A DNA stretch of 64,000 nucleotides from Guillardia theta CCMP2712 (lineage: Eukaryota > Cryptophyceae > Pyrenomonadales > Geminigeraceae). Position numbers and translations under genes: made by a program. The stretch spans positions 546,386 to 610,385 of the forward strand of contig NW_005434653.1 in NCBI RefSeq assembly GCF_000315625.1, given 5' to 3'. Positions 1 to 11,400 of the stretch are shown here, piece after piece (the first letter of the stretch is position 1; every line of letters begins with the position of its first letter). The notes under the pieces are model-generated. The model had not been told where the DNA came from. It searched no databases and worked only from the letters and a program-made list of their open reading frames with translations.

Positions 1-33
1 TTCGTGGACAAGCAGCAAGCCCAACAAACAGAC

Positions 34-1061
34 ATGGTCCGTCCCACAGCTTCTGACCACAACAAGAGCATCTTCGCTAAGACCATTCTCGCGAAAGCAA
101 GCCCCTCCTCGTACGTCTGCAGAAGCGGATGTTGGTCCATCTACTCCGTGCTCAAGGCCTGCTGCCCTTCCGTGATCCGTAGCGACGACCCCTACACGGG
201 ACGGAGCGGGATGACGGAGATGGAGTTCAGCAAGGTGCTGGAGAAAAGCGGCATGAAGAAGGTCCGAGCGAGGAAGACGATGTTCAAGCGCGACGACGAC
301 CGGTGGAGCTCGTATGGTGAGGAAGCCGCACACAAGCGGACGGGCTATGGGGGAGATTGGGAGAGGAGAGGAAAGGGGGGGGGCAAGGTGACCAAGTACG
401 GGGCAGGAAGAGGAGGGGAGGATGCTACGGGGGCATGGGGAAGGAGGCGGGGAGGGTCAGAAGATAGCTTGGCATGCGTGAGCGGCTTGTTGACTGACGT
501 GTTTGTTGAGCAGTGCGATACCTGTACGCGGGATGGAGATGGAGGAGCCCCGCAGAGCCTGAGGATCGCGAGGAGCTGGTGCGAGGCTGGGAGCAGATTG
601 CCAGCATCTCGGGGCCGTTTGCGAGGCAGTGCCCGCTTGATCGGTTCCTGGACATCTGCGAGCTTTCCCGGCACGAGTGGGAGCAGTTCACGGGGGTCGT
701 GCCATGCCGAGACACGGAGGGCGACGTCAAGGACGAAGAGCTTGGCTGGGCAGGAGACGCCTCGAGGAAGCGGCCGCGGGAGGCGATGATGTTTGAGGAG
801 GAAGAGGAGTACGGGGAGGGGTTTCACATCCCGCTGGGCATGGAAGGGTGGGACGATGGCGAGGAGAGGAGGGAGAAGCGGGCAACCTACACGGACATCA
901 GGAGGGAGGAAGGAGAAGGGGAGGATGGGCAGAGGGCGAGGGGGATATGCGAGGAGATCGAGGAAGCTCTGGCGGAGGAGAAGGGCATCGAGCCCAGGGA
1001 CATTCAGAAGTACCTCTTTGGGTCCGAGTCCCTGCACACTTTCTGTTGTTCCCTCGTGTGA
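34..1061 (+). CDS. Unknown protein, tandem copy 1 (one intron missing)
   Basis: Two exons, 34-316 and 514-1061, are joined by a GT-AG intron of 197 nt; the split codon becomes GTG (Val), giving VRYLYAGWRW after the junction. I do not recognise a domain. The N-terminal part is basic (SGMKKVRARK), the middle is Trp-rich and the C-terminal part is acidic with EEEEE runs, which might suit a nuclear protein (inference). The start at 34 is chosen because copy 2 begins at the equivalent ATG; an in-frame ATG at 4 also exists. Copy 1 lacks the first intron of copy 2 and three codons beside it. The two copies diverge abruptly after EPRDI, so the C-termini differ (here ending FCCSLV). The gene lies at the window edge and its promoter is not visible. 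Confidence 0.6.
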
Positions 1062-2046
1062 TTCTTGAATTCTTTTTTTCATAATTCGCAGTTTTTTGTT
1101 TGCGAGTGATTTTGATACTAACCAATACATTGTATTAACACATTATTTTCATTTGTCTCTTTTCTTGCAACTAAATTATCCGCTCGTTGCATTCATCCAT
1201 ACACTATCAGAAATTAGCTTTTGAGTAGCAATTTTGACATGTTCAACATGTTTAAATGCGCTTTGCAGGTCCTGCCACAGGTACTGTCTTCAATTGCTGC
1301 AAGTATTTTGATTCTTTTCGAGTAGTGTTTTAAATTCATAACATTTCATCCTGTCATGATATCTAGCCACAGATATCGAGGCGAGTTGGGAAGGCACATG
1401 CCAAATCAGGTGACTCTACTTCCAGCCATCCAATCATGGGTTATCAGGTCATCACATATTCAATGCAGTTGCCTCAAGCACGAGCAAGTGGAAGGAAGCA
1501 GCAAGGCAAAAGCTGCATCAAGGTCTTGATGATGGGGAGTACCTAATCTAATGAAGGCATTCCGTACCTGACACTTGCTCACAAACACCACAGGATACTT
1601 GATGGATGCAGATCTCTCGGAACGAACTGGATATGCTTGTCATTCAACCAAGGTGTGGATGAACTTCGGTTGTGACAGACGGCAAACAGTTCAAATCTGT
1701 GCTTTCTTCTCTTCTCGCATCAGAATGACGGAGGATGGGTATCGTCTCGCTCTCAAAGTCATCACACGGAGCCATACCAGAAGCTCTTCGGTCGCATCGC
1801 CATCTCTTGTCAGTTGGCTCTCCTCAATGACGGCAGTCGCTCCGCGGCGATTTGAGGCCATGGCCAACAACTCATTTCCGTCGGTACCGGATTTGCCCGG
1901 TATCACCAAAACACAACGATTGGAATCTTATTCTTTACTACACACTGAGAGTTCTTTTTTTGGTTGTAAATAGTCGGATCCTTCCCTCTTTCACCTTTTT
2001 CTTCTTCCCAGTTCCTTGCTTACCCTTGCCATCCTCGGAAAGAAAC
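1062..2046. other. Intergenic spacer between tandem copies
   Basis: This AT-richer DNA separates the two paralogs. It has short open frames, such as 1575-1973, but none has protein-like composition or splice support. I see no similarity between the sequence upstream of copy 1 and that upstream of copy 2, so the duplicated block appears to begin at the start codon. No promoter motif is recognised. Confidence 0.5.
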
Positions 2047-3161
2047 ATGGTCCGACCCACAGCTTCTGACCACAACAAGAGCATTGGCTTGCTCTTCGCT
2101 AAGACTGTATGCCCTCATATCCCATAGTCAGTGTTCTTCCCACTTACTGACATGTCCAAATAGATTCTCGCGAAAGCAAGCCCCTCCTCGTACGTCTGCA
2201 GAAGCGGATGTTGGTCCATCTACTCCGTGCTCAAGGCCTGCTGCCCTTCCGTGATCCGTAGCGACGACCCCTACACGGGACGGAGCGGGATGACGGAGAT
2301 GGAGTTCAGCAAGGTGCTGGAGAAAAGCGGCATGAAGAAGGTCCGAGCGAGGAAGACGATGTTCAAGCGCGACGACGACCGGTGGAGCTCGTATGGTGAG
2401 GAAGCCGCACACAAGCGGACGGGCTATGGGGGAGATTGGGAGAGGAGAGGAAAGGGGGGGGGCAAGGTGACCAAGTACGGGGCAGGAAGAGGAGGGGAGG
2501 ATGCTGCGAGGGCATGGGGAAGGAGGCGGGGAGGGTCAGAAGATAGCTTGGCATGCGTGAGCGGCTTGTTGACTGACATGTTTCTTGAGCAGTGCGGTAC
2601 CTGTACGCGGGATGGAGATGGAGGAGCCCCGCAGAGCCTGAGGATCGCGAGGAGCTGGTGCGAGGCTGGGAGCAGATTGCCAGCATCTCGGGGCCGTTTG
2701 CGAGGCAGTGCCCGCTTGATCGGTTCCTGGACATCTGCGAGCTTTCCCGGCACGAGTGGGAGCAGTTCACGGGGGTCGTGCCATGCCGAGACACGGAGGG
2801 CGACGTCAAGGACGAAGAGCTTGGCTGGGCAGGAGACGCCTCGAGGAAGCGGCCGCGGGAGGCGACGATGTTTGAGGAGGAAGAGGAGTACGGGGAGGGG
2901 TTTCACATCCCGCTGGGCATGGAAGGGTGGGACGATGGCGAGGAGAGGAGGGAGAAGCGGGCAACCTACACGGACATCAGGAGGGAGGAAGGAGAAGGGG
3001 AGGATGGGCAGAGGGCGAGGGGGGTATGCGAGGAGATCGAGGAAGCTCTGGCGGAGGAGAAGGGCATCGAGCCCAGGGACATCGCGAGGCTTTTCTCAGA
3101 TGAAGGTGGACATTCCCTTTTGCATTCCGGCCCAGCATTCTTCGTAGATTTGAAATGGTAA
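2047..3161 (+). CDS. Unknown protein, tandem copy 2 (three exons)
   Basis: Exons are 2047-2106, 2164-2395 and 2593-3161. The first intron (57 nt, gtatgc...aaatag, phase 0) is absent from copy 1; the second (197 nt) is shared and nearly identical. The encoded protein matches copy 1 almost residue for residue through EPRDI and then continues into a different tail ending FFVDLKW. Copy 2 carries the extra residues GLL before FAKT. No domain is recognised; it has the same basic N-terminus, Trp-rich centre and acidic C-terminal part. The stop at 3159-3161 lies about 155 bases from the convergent HtrA gene. The near identity of introns and exons indicates a recent duplication or gene conversion. Confidence 0.62.
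2107..2163 (+). other. Intron present only in copy 2
   Basis: A 57-nt GT-AG phase 0 intron splits ACT|ATT. In copy 1 the flanking exon sequence is continuous (ACC ATT) and three adjacent codons are missing, while the next intron is retained. This is a clean presence/absence difference between near-identical paralogs. Confidence 0.7.
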
Positions 3162-3317
3162 AAGACAACTGTGCGTACTCAATGCATTCATGTGTGAATA
3201 GTACTTTGATTGAGTGTTGCTGTTCTAGAATCTTTGGATTCTGAGAGGCCACATCTTTATAGTCTTGTAACGGCTGTATGCATGTAGATGACCTTCCTTT
3301 GTTTTCTTTCCTCTGTG

Positions 3318-4971
3318 TCATTGAATAGCTTCTGTCTTGACGGTGACATTGAGCACCTGTGTCCTTCTCTGCCCTGCTCGCACCACCTTCATGCTGATCC
3401 TCCGACCGACCTGCCACCAGATTGAGGAGGAGCGCACAGCTCTGCTTCGATCACCTCGTCGCCAAGCATGTTGTAGATCTGTCCAGCTTCAACAATCGGA
3501 CTGTGGAACATCTCAGTCGTCTCATTCTGCCACAACCCTCGGAAAGCTCCGAAACAAAGAACGCATACCTTCCGTCGACCTCCTGTATGATGTCTCCTCC
3601 CTGTAGACCTGCCTTAGAAGCCGGTGAGCTGGGAGAGACCTGGGAACGCAACCAATCATGCTCAGTGCAATCAGGGGAAGCACTACATCAGTGATGATAA
3701 CGCCTCTCTTAAGCTCAGGAGGAAACCCAGGGATTGACGAGCGAAGTTCAGCAAGAACCTTCAAATGGCGTGTGACTCTCAGGTAAGGGAAAAACTCACT
3801 CAGAAGCCAAAACAGAATGAAACAGGGTTGCAGTGAATACATGAACCTCCCATAACAAGATCGTCAAAGAGATCCAATTATGCCATCGTCACACCGGTAT
3901 CGTCCACTGCTATACTCTCGACCATTCAGTTAGTGTACCATCGGGCTAATCGTGGCGATCTTCATCCCCAGGTGAGGGCGCCTTACACATCCATACTTCT
4001 GCATCTGGCGGACCATGTCCATCGCCTGCGTGAGAGCATGTCAGAGCAGCAAGAGAGCTTAGCTCAAGGAACTTGACCAGGTCAATGGGGATGGCAAAAC
4101 TGATGCCGTCGAGGTAGGCAGCTTTCATGGTGCTGATACCGACGACTTCTCCATCCAGATTGATCAGCGGGCCGCCGCTGTTTCCCTGGTTGATGGCAGC
4201 GTCTGTCTGGATGTAAGACATTCTCCTCGCCCCTAGCCCCAGCTCAGAGCTCTGCCTCAGCAGCGCACTGACTATCCCAACCGTAACCGTGTCCTTCAGC
4301 TCCCCCGGACTGCCATAGGCGATGATCCACTCTCCCACTCTCAGGTCGCTGGACTTGCCCAGCGTCGCTGCATGCAGCGACTTGCCCCCTTTGATCTTCA
4401 CGATCGCCACGTCGGAGAGCGAGTCGTAGTTTTCCACCCGCCCAACCAGCTGCTGCCCGTCCTGGAGCGTGACCAGCACCTCGGAGCTTCCTTCGACGAC
4501 ATGAGCATTGGTCAAGATGGTCCCGTCGGAGTCGATGATGAATCCGCTCCCTGCGACCCCGACCGTCATCCACATCTCATTCTTGGTGCAGGAGATGCTG
4601 ACGACGCTGGCAGCTACTCGCTCTACGGCGTCGGAGATGGTGTAACGAAGCTGCTGCCGGAAGCTCGGTCCTCCACTGTCACTCATGGCCTCACACATCG
4701 AAGTGTGCGATCGTGACAGCGAAGCTAGAGCAACATTCGATCCCACACCAAGCGCGACCCCCCCAAAGATTGCCCTACCAGCCCACATCCTCTTGTCAGC
4801 GCGATGAGCCTTTGCTGCTGCTCGATAAGAGAAAGATTTCGAAGAGGAGCCGAAGGGCAAGAAAGAGGAGGAGAAGGAAGACGAGGAGGACGAGGACGAG
4901 GACGAGGACAAGGACAAGGACGAGGAGGGGCAAACCATTCTCAGCCACCTTGCGGCTAACGAACGCTGCAT
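3318..4971 (-). CDS. HtrA/Deg-type trypsin-like serine protease with PDZ domain
   Basis: Six exons, read on the minus strand, are 4971-4078, 4025-3939, 3758-3687, 3639-3569, 3500-3455 and 3410-3318; all phases agree and give 420 residues. The catalytic triad is visible: His157 in TNAHVVEG, Asp187 in SLSDVAIVKI and Ser265 in NQGNSGGPL. The PDZ part contains HLGMKIATISPM, SPASKAGLQGGDII and a terminal beta-strand ISMKVVRAGQ. The start MQRSLAARWLRMV is preferred over upstream in-frame codons because it looks like an arginine-rich mitochondrial presequence. A Ser-rich stretch and a hydrophobic segment near residues 67-84 follow, as in mitochondrial HtrA2-like proteins. The family performs protein quality control in mitochondria or plastids; the location here is inferred. 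It is divergent from the ferlin gene. Confidence 0.93.
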
Positions 4972-5438
4972 GATTCCTCTCTCCTCTAACTCTCCCAGAA
5001 AATTCGTTCCTTTCCCTTCCATGACAAACCCACGAGTCGCACTAATACGAGGGGTAGCAGTCTCTTCTGCCCTAGAATTATTCCTATATGTTGCACCCTG
5101 CCTCAGAACATCCCTGCCTTCCGGGGATACTTGCCGGGCCCGGTCAAATGGTTGGCCCACCTCCCATCTCAGTCCCACTACAGGTTCGGGATGTCCCCTC
5201 ATCCCCGCGCAGGCAGCAGCAAAAATAGGGAAATCTATGGGCATGGCAGGTTCTGGAAAATAGAGGGAGGCAGCAGCGCGATGGAGGAGGAGGAGGAGGA
5301 GAGGCAGAGATGGTGAGGCTGGGTCAAAGTGCTGTGAGGGTGCTCAGAACTTGGGAAAGTGTACGGGAGTTTGGGAAGGAAGGATAAGGAGAGTGGGAGC
5401 GTGCATTGGAAAGTAAGGAATTCCTGTGACTAGGCAAC
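4972..5438. promoter_or_regulatory. Divergent intergenic region, HtrA / ferlin
   Basis: These 467 bases lie between two divergently read start codons and should hold both promoters (inference from layout). The HtrA frame stays open upstream to 5244, so an earlier start cannot be excluded. A purine-rich tract lies at about 5280-5315. No TATA box or other element is clear. Confidence 0.35.
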
Positions 5439-8400
5439 ATGCCTAGCGGACTGGACGAGCTTTGCGCAGAGTTCAGGGAAGCAAGGGATGGGAGAGACTG
5501 TGTGTTCAATGTGCTAGTCAACATTGCTGAATGCCGCGGCCTCTATGGATTGGCAAGCCACGGGTTCAACGATTCCAAGGCTCGAGTGTATGGGACGTGG
5601 GACCCTGAAGGGACAGAGGTGTCGAAGATCCATTCCAAGACGAGCACGCCATTCTTCAACTTTGTCTGCAAGCTCTCATATGTTGGGCAGCCACACAGGT
5701 TCTTGTCCTCCTCGATCGTCATCGAGATCCAGCATGACCGCGGGCTCCTGCCTGCTAAGATCATAGGCGTGCTGCAGATTGGTGTGCTGGACGTTTTCCA
5801 CAGCTCTGGTCACAAGCTTCCGCTTCAATGGTTTGCGATCAATGACATAGCATCTGATGAGCCAGCCATCCCCACAGGCTACATCAGGATGAACGTCATC
5901 ATCAACAACATGGATGAGCCAGGGGCTGTTCAGGATGATGTGCCGGAGGAGGAGCGATCTCGCTGCGAGCTGCTGGAGATACCGAGGTTGCACAACTTCA
6001 TCACGGCAACGGGCGTGTACAACATCATCTTCAAGATCTATCAAGCGCGGAACCTGAGGAGGGTCGACGATACCTGGGGCTCGGACCCTTTCATCAAGAT
6101 CGTGATCCCTACAGGAGAAAACCAGACAGACACAAAGGCTTCAGACCTCAACCCCGTCTGGAACCAGCAGCTGCAGATTCCAGTGTACGAGCCAATATTC
6201 TGCGACCTCCTCGCCTTGCAGCTTTGGAACCAGAACATTGCTGGGAACCACGTCGTCGCTGAGCACATGTTCAGCTGGAAGGATGTGTTCTCTAGGCAGG
6301 AATACTACAAACAGCCCAGATGGTTCGACCTGTTTGCGCTTCCCGACAAGGGCATCATGGAAAGAACGGCTGAAAAGGTTCAATCGATCACAAGAAAAGT
6401 TGGGGAGTTCGTGGGGAACCGCCAGTTCAAGATGATGGCGTCAAAGATCTGCAGCGGGTTCGGCTCTGGGTCGTATGAAGAGCCCTCTGTCTATTGCGGC
6501 AGAGTTCTGCTCTCGATTGAGATTGAGGACAGGGAGGGGAGCAAAGCACAGCCGAGCTTGGCTCTTACGGAGATGAAACCTAAGGACTGCAAGCTGTTCC
6601 AGGACGTGAAGCAGAAGGTTTTCTTCCGATTTCATGTCTTCCATGGGCAGGGGTTGAACGTGCCAGCGGTGGGGATGGGTCAGAACTGCTATGCCCAGGT
6701 CGAGCTCGAGATAGGAAGGAAATCGTGCACTACCAAGGTCAAGTCAGAGCACAAGGGCCTGTTCGAATGGTATCAAGCGGTGGAGCTAGAGGACGATATC
6801 CCTTATGATGATCAGCTCTGGCCCTGGCTGGACACGGACTATGAGGAGGGTTACTTCCCTTCTGAACTGATCGACGCTGCGTTCCCTCCTGTGTGGATCA
6901 AGGTGTACCGCTGCTCAGGCTTGCTGGACACGATCGGGGGAGCGAAGTTGACGAGGAAGCTGATTGGCTTCAAAAAGCTCAGGCTGAGGGACCTGCTGGC
7001 GATCGGGGAGAGGCCGGCGGCTCCCGTGGTGAACGCCATGGGCAAACCGACGATCATGGAGCTGACGCAAGGGAACCAGAAGGCAAACGTGATCTTGAAC
7101 AAGAAGGACAGCTCGCTGCCCTCGTTCTACGTCGCTCCGTCCGAGGAGCTGCCGAAAGAGTGGAACCCCAGGGAGAGGAGCTACTTCAAGCCGACCTACA
7201 CCAGCCCCCCCTGGCCCCACGGGGACAAGTTTGACGATGGGAGGGGGAACAATCACTCGATGGACCCCTACATCGGCATGCAGTGCATCAAGCTCGACCG
7301 AGATGCTACGTGTGACCTTGAGCCTACGGACTTTGCTGGTTTCATCTGGGTCAGCCTCAAGATGTACGTCCCGTCCCGCACGAACTGCAGCAACGCGGTC
7401 AAGGGGCCTCCCATCCTCAGCCCGTTCGTCAAGTTTAACGAGATCTCGATCCCCTCGCCGCAGCAGCTCAAGTGCGAGGAGATCTTCTCCCTTAGAGCCC
7501 ACATCTCCCAAGCTAAAGATCTCCCCTCCGCCAACACTGTGGGGATGGCAAACGCGTTCGTGGAGGTCGTGTTCTGCGGCAAGAAGATGCGGACGCATAC
7601 AGTGAACGGGTCGAACTCCCCGACATGGGATTGCACCCTCTCCGGGGCCAGCTTCAACGACTTCCTCCTCCCTAGTGTCGGCTGGCCGGGCTGCGATGAT
7701 TTCGGGAGCGACCAGTACTACGAAGGGCTATATGTGAGCTCTTCTCAGCGTGTCTCTGTTCTCTACCTCTCCTTCTTCCTCTGAGCTGATGACGTCCCCT
7801 TGCAATGTTTCGGTTTCGCTCCTCCGCCATTGCCTGGCTCGCTGCTGATTCTTGTTGCTGAACAATGAGGGCAGGAGAAGTACAACCCCAAGGACGACGA
7901 CTGGCCGGAAGACGGCCTGCAGTATTCCTACGGTAATGAAGACTACGCGCTCAGATGGTTGCGAAACTACAACATGGTGAGTGGGTGCTGCCCCTGGAGT
8001 GAAAGTCTCCCTCGCTCCCTCCCTCGCTCCCTCCCCTCCCTCCCTCCCCTCCCTCGCTCCCTCGCTCCCTCCCTCGCTCCCTCCCTCGCCCCCTCCCTCC
8101 CTCGCCCCCTCCCTCCCTCGCCCCCTCCCTCCCTCCCTCCCTCCCTCCCTCCCTCCTATTGCCTTTGTCTGGTTCGCTGGGGGTCTGATTCTTGTCCAGC
8201 TCCGAGCGGCTCCAAGGATCGAGGTAAGGGTGCTCGAGAAGGTTGCGTCCAAGAACGTTCTCCTCGGGAGGTTCTTCGTGGTACGCTCCCTCCTCCCTCC
8301 CCCTTACGTGGCTGTCCTATCCCCTCCCTCTCCCCGACCTTGCAGTCTTATCTCCTCCGGCAGGCCCCCGAGCGCTGTTTTCACACCCACTGCGATCCCT

Positions 8401-11400
8401 CCTGGTTCGAGCTGTTCAAGGGGAACCCGGAAATAGATGAGGGCAAGCTGTACGCGAGCTTTCAGATCGTCCATAGGGATGACCCGCTCTTCAAAGTCAT
8501 CCCGGGCGAACTCGTCCCGCAACGAACCGACGAGTTCCACAACTCCAAGGGCAACAAGCAGTTTGTAGAGCCCAACGCCTGGAAGTGGGACCCTAACGAC
8601 GGCGTCCCCATCCCCTGGGAGTCCTTTCCCATACCCTTTGCCTTCTTCAGCCGGACCAGGATGCCCTGCAGGGGCTACAACCCTTTCCCCTGCCCCATGA
8701 ACCCCTACGTAGAGGCGGCGGAGGTGTTCATGCGGGAATGCAGGATCCAGGTTCAGATCCTGGGGCTGCGGAACATGAGCGAGCAGCTCGGCCTGAGCTC
8801 CCCCTCCCTCGCCTTCTTCGTGCAAACCACAGACAGCTGGAACGGGGACCCAGCCGGGTTCAAGGTGACCAAGGAGTGCAGCCTGCCGAACCCCAACGAT
8901 GTCAACTTCATGCAGCAGCTCGAGCTGGAGGTGCTGCTGCCGGATGACCCGGAGTACGCGCCGGACCTGGAGTTCCTAGTGTTTGACTACCAGGGCTTCT
9001 TCGGGGGGAGGAAGATCGTGTGCTGGGGCTCGGAGCCGCTCAGGCTCTTCTACCCGTGCGGGGTCAAGGAGGACAACGCGGACGACAACGACGACGACGA
9101 GGACGAGGCGGCGAGGCTGAGGAGGGAGAAAGTTGAGCGAAGGAAGAAGTTCGAGGAGCTGATGGAGGAGCTGATGAAGGCTGGCACGATCCAGGCGAAG
9201 GAGGCGAAGAAGCTTCTGAATCACTTCAAGAGCGGCATGTCCAAGGACTTGGACCATGCGTTCGACCTCTACCTCGCCGCTCCCTCGGAAGCTGCCTTCC
9301 TGGAGAGGACGGAAGAGTTCCTCCTGACGAGAGAGATGAAGGACATCGAGGCCAAGGAGAAGGCGCTGGAGAAGAAGAGGAAGAAGGATGAGGAGCGGCA
9401 GCGGAAGGAGGAAGCGAAGGAAAAGGAGAGAGAGGAGAAGGAGGCGAAGAAGAAGAAGGCAGAGGAGGAGAAACAGAAGAAGCTAGAGCTGCTGCAGGAG
9501 AAGAAGGAAAAGCAGGCGGCGGAGAAGGCAGCGAAACTGGAAGCCAAGAAGGCAGAGAAGCTTGCGAAGCAGCTTGCGAAGGAGGCAGAGAGAATGGAGA
9601 AGGAGGCCGCTGCTGCTTCCCTCACTAACTCGAGAAAGAAAGGGACAGAGGGCGACAAGGGAGGGGATGCAGTGCAGACAAGCCCGGAGGAAGTCAGGAT
9701 GACGCTAACGACCGATGTGATGGAAGAAGGACGCGAGGTCAAGGTTGTGTTAGCATCGGATGACGACAAGGAAGGAGAGGGTGAGGACGGGGTGAACGAG
9801 GAGGGGGCGCTGGACGAAGCAGACGCTGTGGAGGAAGAAGCAGACGCAAACCCTGAGGGTGGAGAGCACTATCATGAGGAGGGGGGAGAGACGTATGAGG
9901 ATGAGACTCCCATGGCTGAGCATGAGGAGCAGGCTGAGCTCCAGCAGGCAGAGGAGGAGCGACTTGCAGACGAGCTGCACCTGGGGGACAAGGGGCCGAG
10001 TGATCAGCACGAAGAAGTCGGCGACAACCCCAACCAGGCCGTGTACGAAACGGCTGGAGGGGGAGGAGCGGGAGCGGGAGCAGGAGCAGGAGCAGGAGGA
10101 GGGGACGAAGTTGGAGAAGGGGACGAAGTTCTGGATGTTGTTGACATCTACTCTGCCATCCGGCCAGAGGACGATGAGGAGCCGGACAGGCAGGAAGTGA
10201 TCGACACTCCCGACGGGAAGCCCAACGCCGAGTGGCTGGTGTTCAGAAAGCACACCAAGTTCACGGAGCCGCTGGAGAAGACCAAGGAGTGGACGGACCT
10301 GTTCGAACCGAGCTTCGAGGAGGTGCCTCTGTTCCAGGGGAGGGTAAGGGACTACAAGAGGAGGAATGCAGAGGCTGTGGGAGTGGTCAAGTGCAGGATC
10401 AAGGTGTTCCGGAAGGAGAACGAGACGAAGGCGGGGAAGAGCGAGCTGAACCCGGAGCGAGATCCCGAGTACTTTGAAGTTGTCAGCTCCGACCCCTCCA
10501 TCCCAGACGCCCTGGAGAAGTGCCGCCCTTACAAGCAGTACAACATCTACGAGACGTTTGCGGAGGCGACGGTGGAGGTTCGGGTGTACTGCCTCAAGGC
10601 GTTCCAGGTGACGCCTGGCGGGTTCATGAGGGAGGAGAACGGGGAGGGGATGTGGCTGCAGTACCTGGAGGCTCGGCTAGGGGACAAGAAGCACGAGAGC
10701 GATGTTGTTAAGTCGCTCAATCCCAACTTCTTCCACGTCTTCCAGTTCGCCGACTGCGTGATTCCCGGGCCCAGCCAGCTGGTCATCACCCTATTGGATG
10801 CGAGCATAGCCCCGCAAGGGATGATCCTCTCCACCAAGAAGATTGGGACAACTACCATCGACCTGGAAGACAGGCATGCTGCTGCTGCTCCTCCTCCTCT
10901 TCCTCCCCTGACTCTTGCTCGCTCCTCCTTCTCTGACTCCCACTTCCCCCTCCTCCCGTGACTGGTGCTTCGCAGGTGGTTCTGCCAAGAATGGCGAGAC
11001 GAGAAGTACAAGCCGAGAGAGGTGAGGGATCTGATCAACGAGGAAGAGCTTCCCGGGGTCTCTCAGGGCAAACTCTCCCTCTTCCTGGACATCGTGGACG
11101 AGACGAAGGCGGCGGAGCAGCCGGTGGAAGACATCAAGGTGCTCGGCAAGACGCTGCCCATGGAGCTCCGCGTCATCATCTGGAACACTCTCGACACGGC
11201 GCCAAAGGACTCCTACACCAGCGACGTCTACATCAGCTGCGAGCTGCTGGGCGTCGGGCAGCCCAAGATGACGGACACGCACTACGGGGTGAAGGTGAAG
11301 GCGTACGGCATGTTCAACTACCGCTTGAAGTGGAAGTGCAAGTTCCCTGAGATGAACCTCGAGTACCTGATGAGGATTAGCGTGTGGGACGAGAACGCGC

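Noticed and set aside
345-1130. Long minus-strand frames opposite the two tandem unknown genes
   Set aside because: They mirror the real exons and intron, have Pro/Leu-rich composition and change little between copies only because the DNA is duplicated.
1575-1973. ORF in the spacer between tandem copies
   Set aside because: No domain, no codon bias and no flanking splice signals that extend it.
7959-8345. N-terminal extension of the ferlin exon frame through the CCCT repeat
   Set aside because: The sequence is Ser/Leu/Pro repeat and lies between good donor and acceptor sites, so it is intron.
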